From: an uncultured Collinsella sp.
GTDB lineage: Bacteria > Actinomycetota > Coriobacteriia > Coriobacteriales > Coriobacteriaceae
Reading direction: 5' to 3'
NCBI GenBank assembly: GCA_902495985.1
Contig: CABUZF010000090.1
Location: 1 to 5,648 of the forward strand
DNA length: 5,648 bases
The position numbers and the translations under genes were made by a program. Numbering within the stretch: the first letter of the stretch is position 1; every line of letters starts with the position of its first letter. Shown piece after piece: positions 5,365 to 5,648 of this stretch. Below the pieces are notes generated by a model. That model had not been told where the DNA came from, ran no database searches, and saw only the letters and a program-made list of their open reading frames with translations.

Positions 5365-5648
5365 AGGTATGTAGATGCCGATGGCTCGGCTAAGAGACGG
5401 TGCGTGAAGAGGCCAAGTCGCATTCGGCGTAGTCTCGTATCTCGACGGGTTTTTCTTTCTGATAATCCGATGGACACAGGCATCTAAATGTGGAGACAGG
5501 GACCTCTCGGTAAGGCTTCTACCTGCAGATATAAGCCATCAGCCTAAAACGTCCAAAACCGTCAAGTATTTGGTCAGCGCCCGGACAGCATTTGGTCAGA
5601 CTTCGCATGAAACCGTCTGGTACGTTTGCGCCGTTCCAAGATTTGGGA
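5365..5648. other. Non-coding tail, no gene recognised
   Basis: These 284 bases have less G/C bias than the genes and no credible start codon with a ribosome site on either strand. They contain a small GCCGA-TGGC-TCGGC hairpin (5377-5390), an 8-bp inverted pair TAGATGCC (5372-5379) and GGCATCTA (5479-5486), and a T-rich stretch GGGTTTTTCTTTCT near 5448-5460 with no clear GC stem before it. A direct-repeat pair follows at 5565-5599. A small RNA, or the flank of an element continuing beyond the window, is possible but not supported. Confidence 0.5.
5565..5599 (+). repeat. Direct repeat AG(T/C)ATTTGGTCAG
   Basis: AGTATTTGGTCAG (5565-5577) and AGCATTTGGTCAG (5587-5599) match at 12 of 13 positions, with starts 22 bp apart, about two helical turns. 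Flanking AAACCGTC also occurs on both sides (5556-5563 and 5610-5617). The pair could be a binding site for a gene beyond the right edge, or part of a mobile-element end. The window ends too soon to decide. Confidence 0.5.

Noticed and set aside
5394..5460. Intrinsic terminator ending in GGGTTTTTCTTT
   Set aside because: The T-rich tract is real, but no stable GC-rich hairpin ends directly before it; GAGAC/GTCTC pairing is only 5 bp across a long loop.
5359..5538. Open frame on the - strand, about 59 codons, ending in IGIYIPK
   Set aside because: It has no ATG, GTG or TTG start before an in-frame stop, no ribosome site and no resemblance I recognise.

Overview
The window looks like chromosomal DNA of a high-GC, anaerobic Actinomycetota gut bacterium, most probably a Coriobacteriia member such as Collinsella. 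The grounds are GC-rich codon use with G/C at third positions, strong AAGGAG-type ribosome binding sites, and the gene set: a FrlB-type sugar-phosphate deglycase, an L-2-hydroxyacid dehydrogenase and a MetA-type homoserine acyltransferase. The genus is an inference from general knowledge and was not tested by a search.

Layout, left to right: (1) 1-822, the 3' part of recQ (zinc-binding, winged-helix and HRDC domains), cut by the window edge. (2) 825-1580, a GntR/HutC-family regulator with a UTRA ligand domain, starting 2 bases after recQ. (3) 1581-1724, a compact control region with two near-identical 17-bp boxes 62 bp apart, a candidate promoter and a palindrome in its spacer. (4) 1725-2693, a two-SIS-domain protein resembling fructoselysine-6-phosphate deglycase, ended by a good intrinsic terminator. 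(5) 2694-3072, non-coding DNA dominated by a 182-bp inverted-repeat element, then the terminator of the leftward gene. (6) 3073-4050 on the minus strand, an NAD-dependent L-lactate/L-2-hydroxyisocaproate-type dehydrogenase. (7) 4051-4261, a divergent intergenic region. (8) 4262-5188, metA, whose residue 111 is Glu, which predicts acetyl-CoA rather than succinyl-CoA as donor. (9) 5189-5648, a non-coding tail with tandem GAGCGTGGAT repeats, a perfect 18-bp hairpin and a second pair of direct repeats.

The regulator and the SIS protein probably form one functional unit: a UTRA regulator sensing a (phospho)sugar-type ligand and controlling the deglycase through the paired boxes. The transporter and kinase such a pathway needs are not in the window. 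The dehydrogenase and metA are separate units, for reduction of 2-oxoacids and for methionine biosynthesis. No phage, transposase, CRISPR, tRNA or rRNA was seen. The least explained parts are the repeats: the long inverted repeat at 2784-2965, the repeat cluster at 5233-5356, and the paired boxes upstream of the SIS gene.
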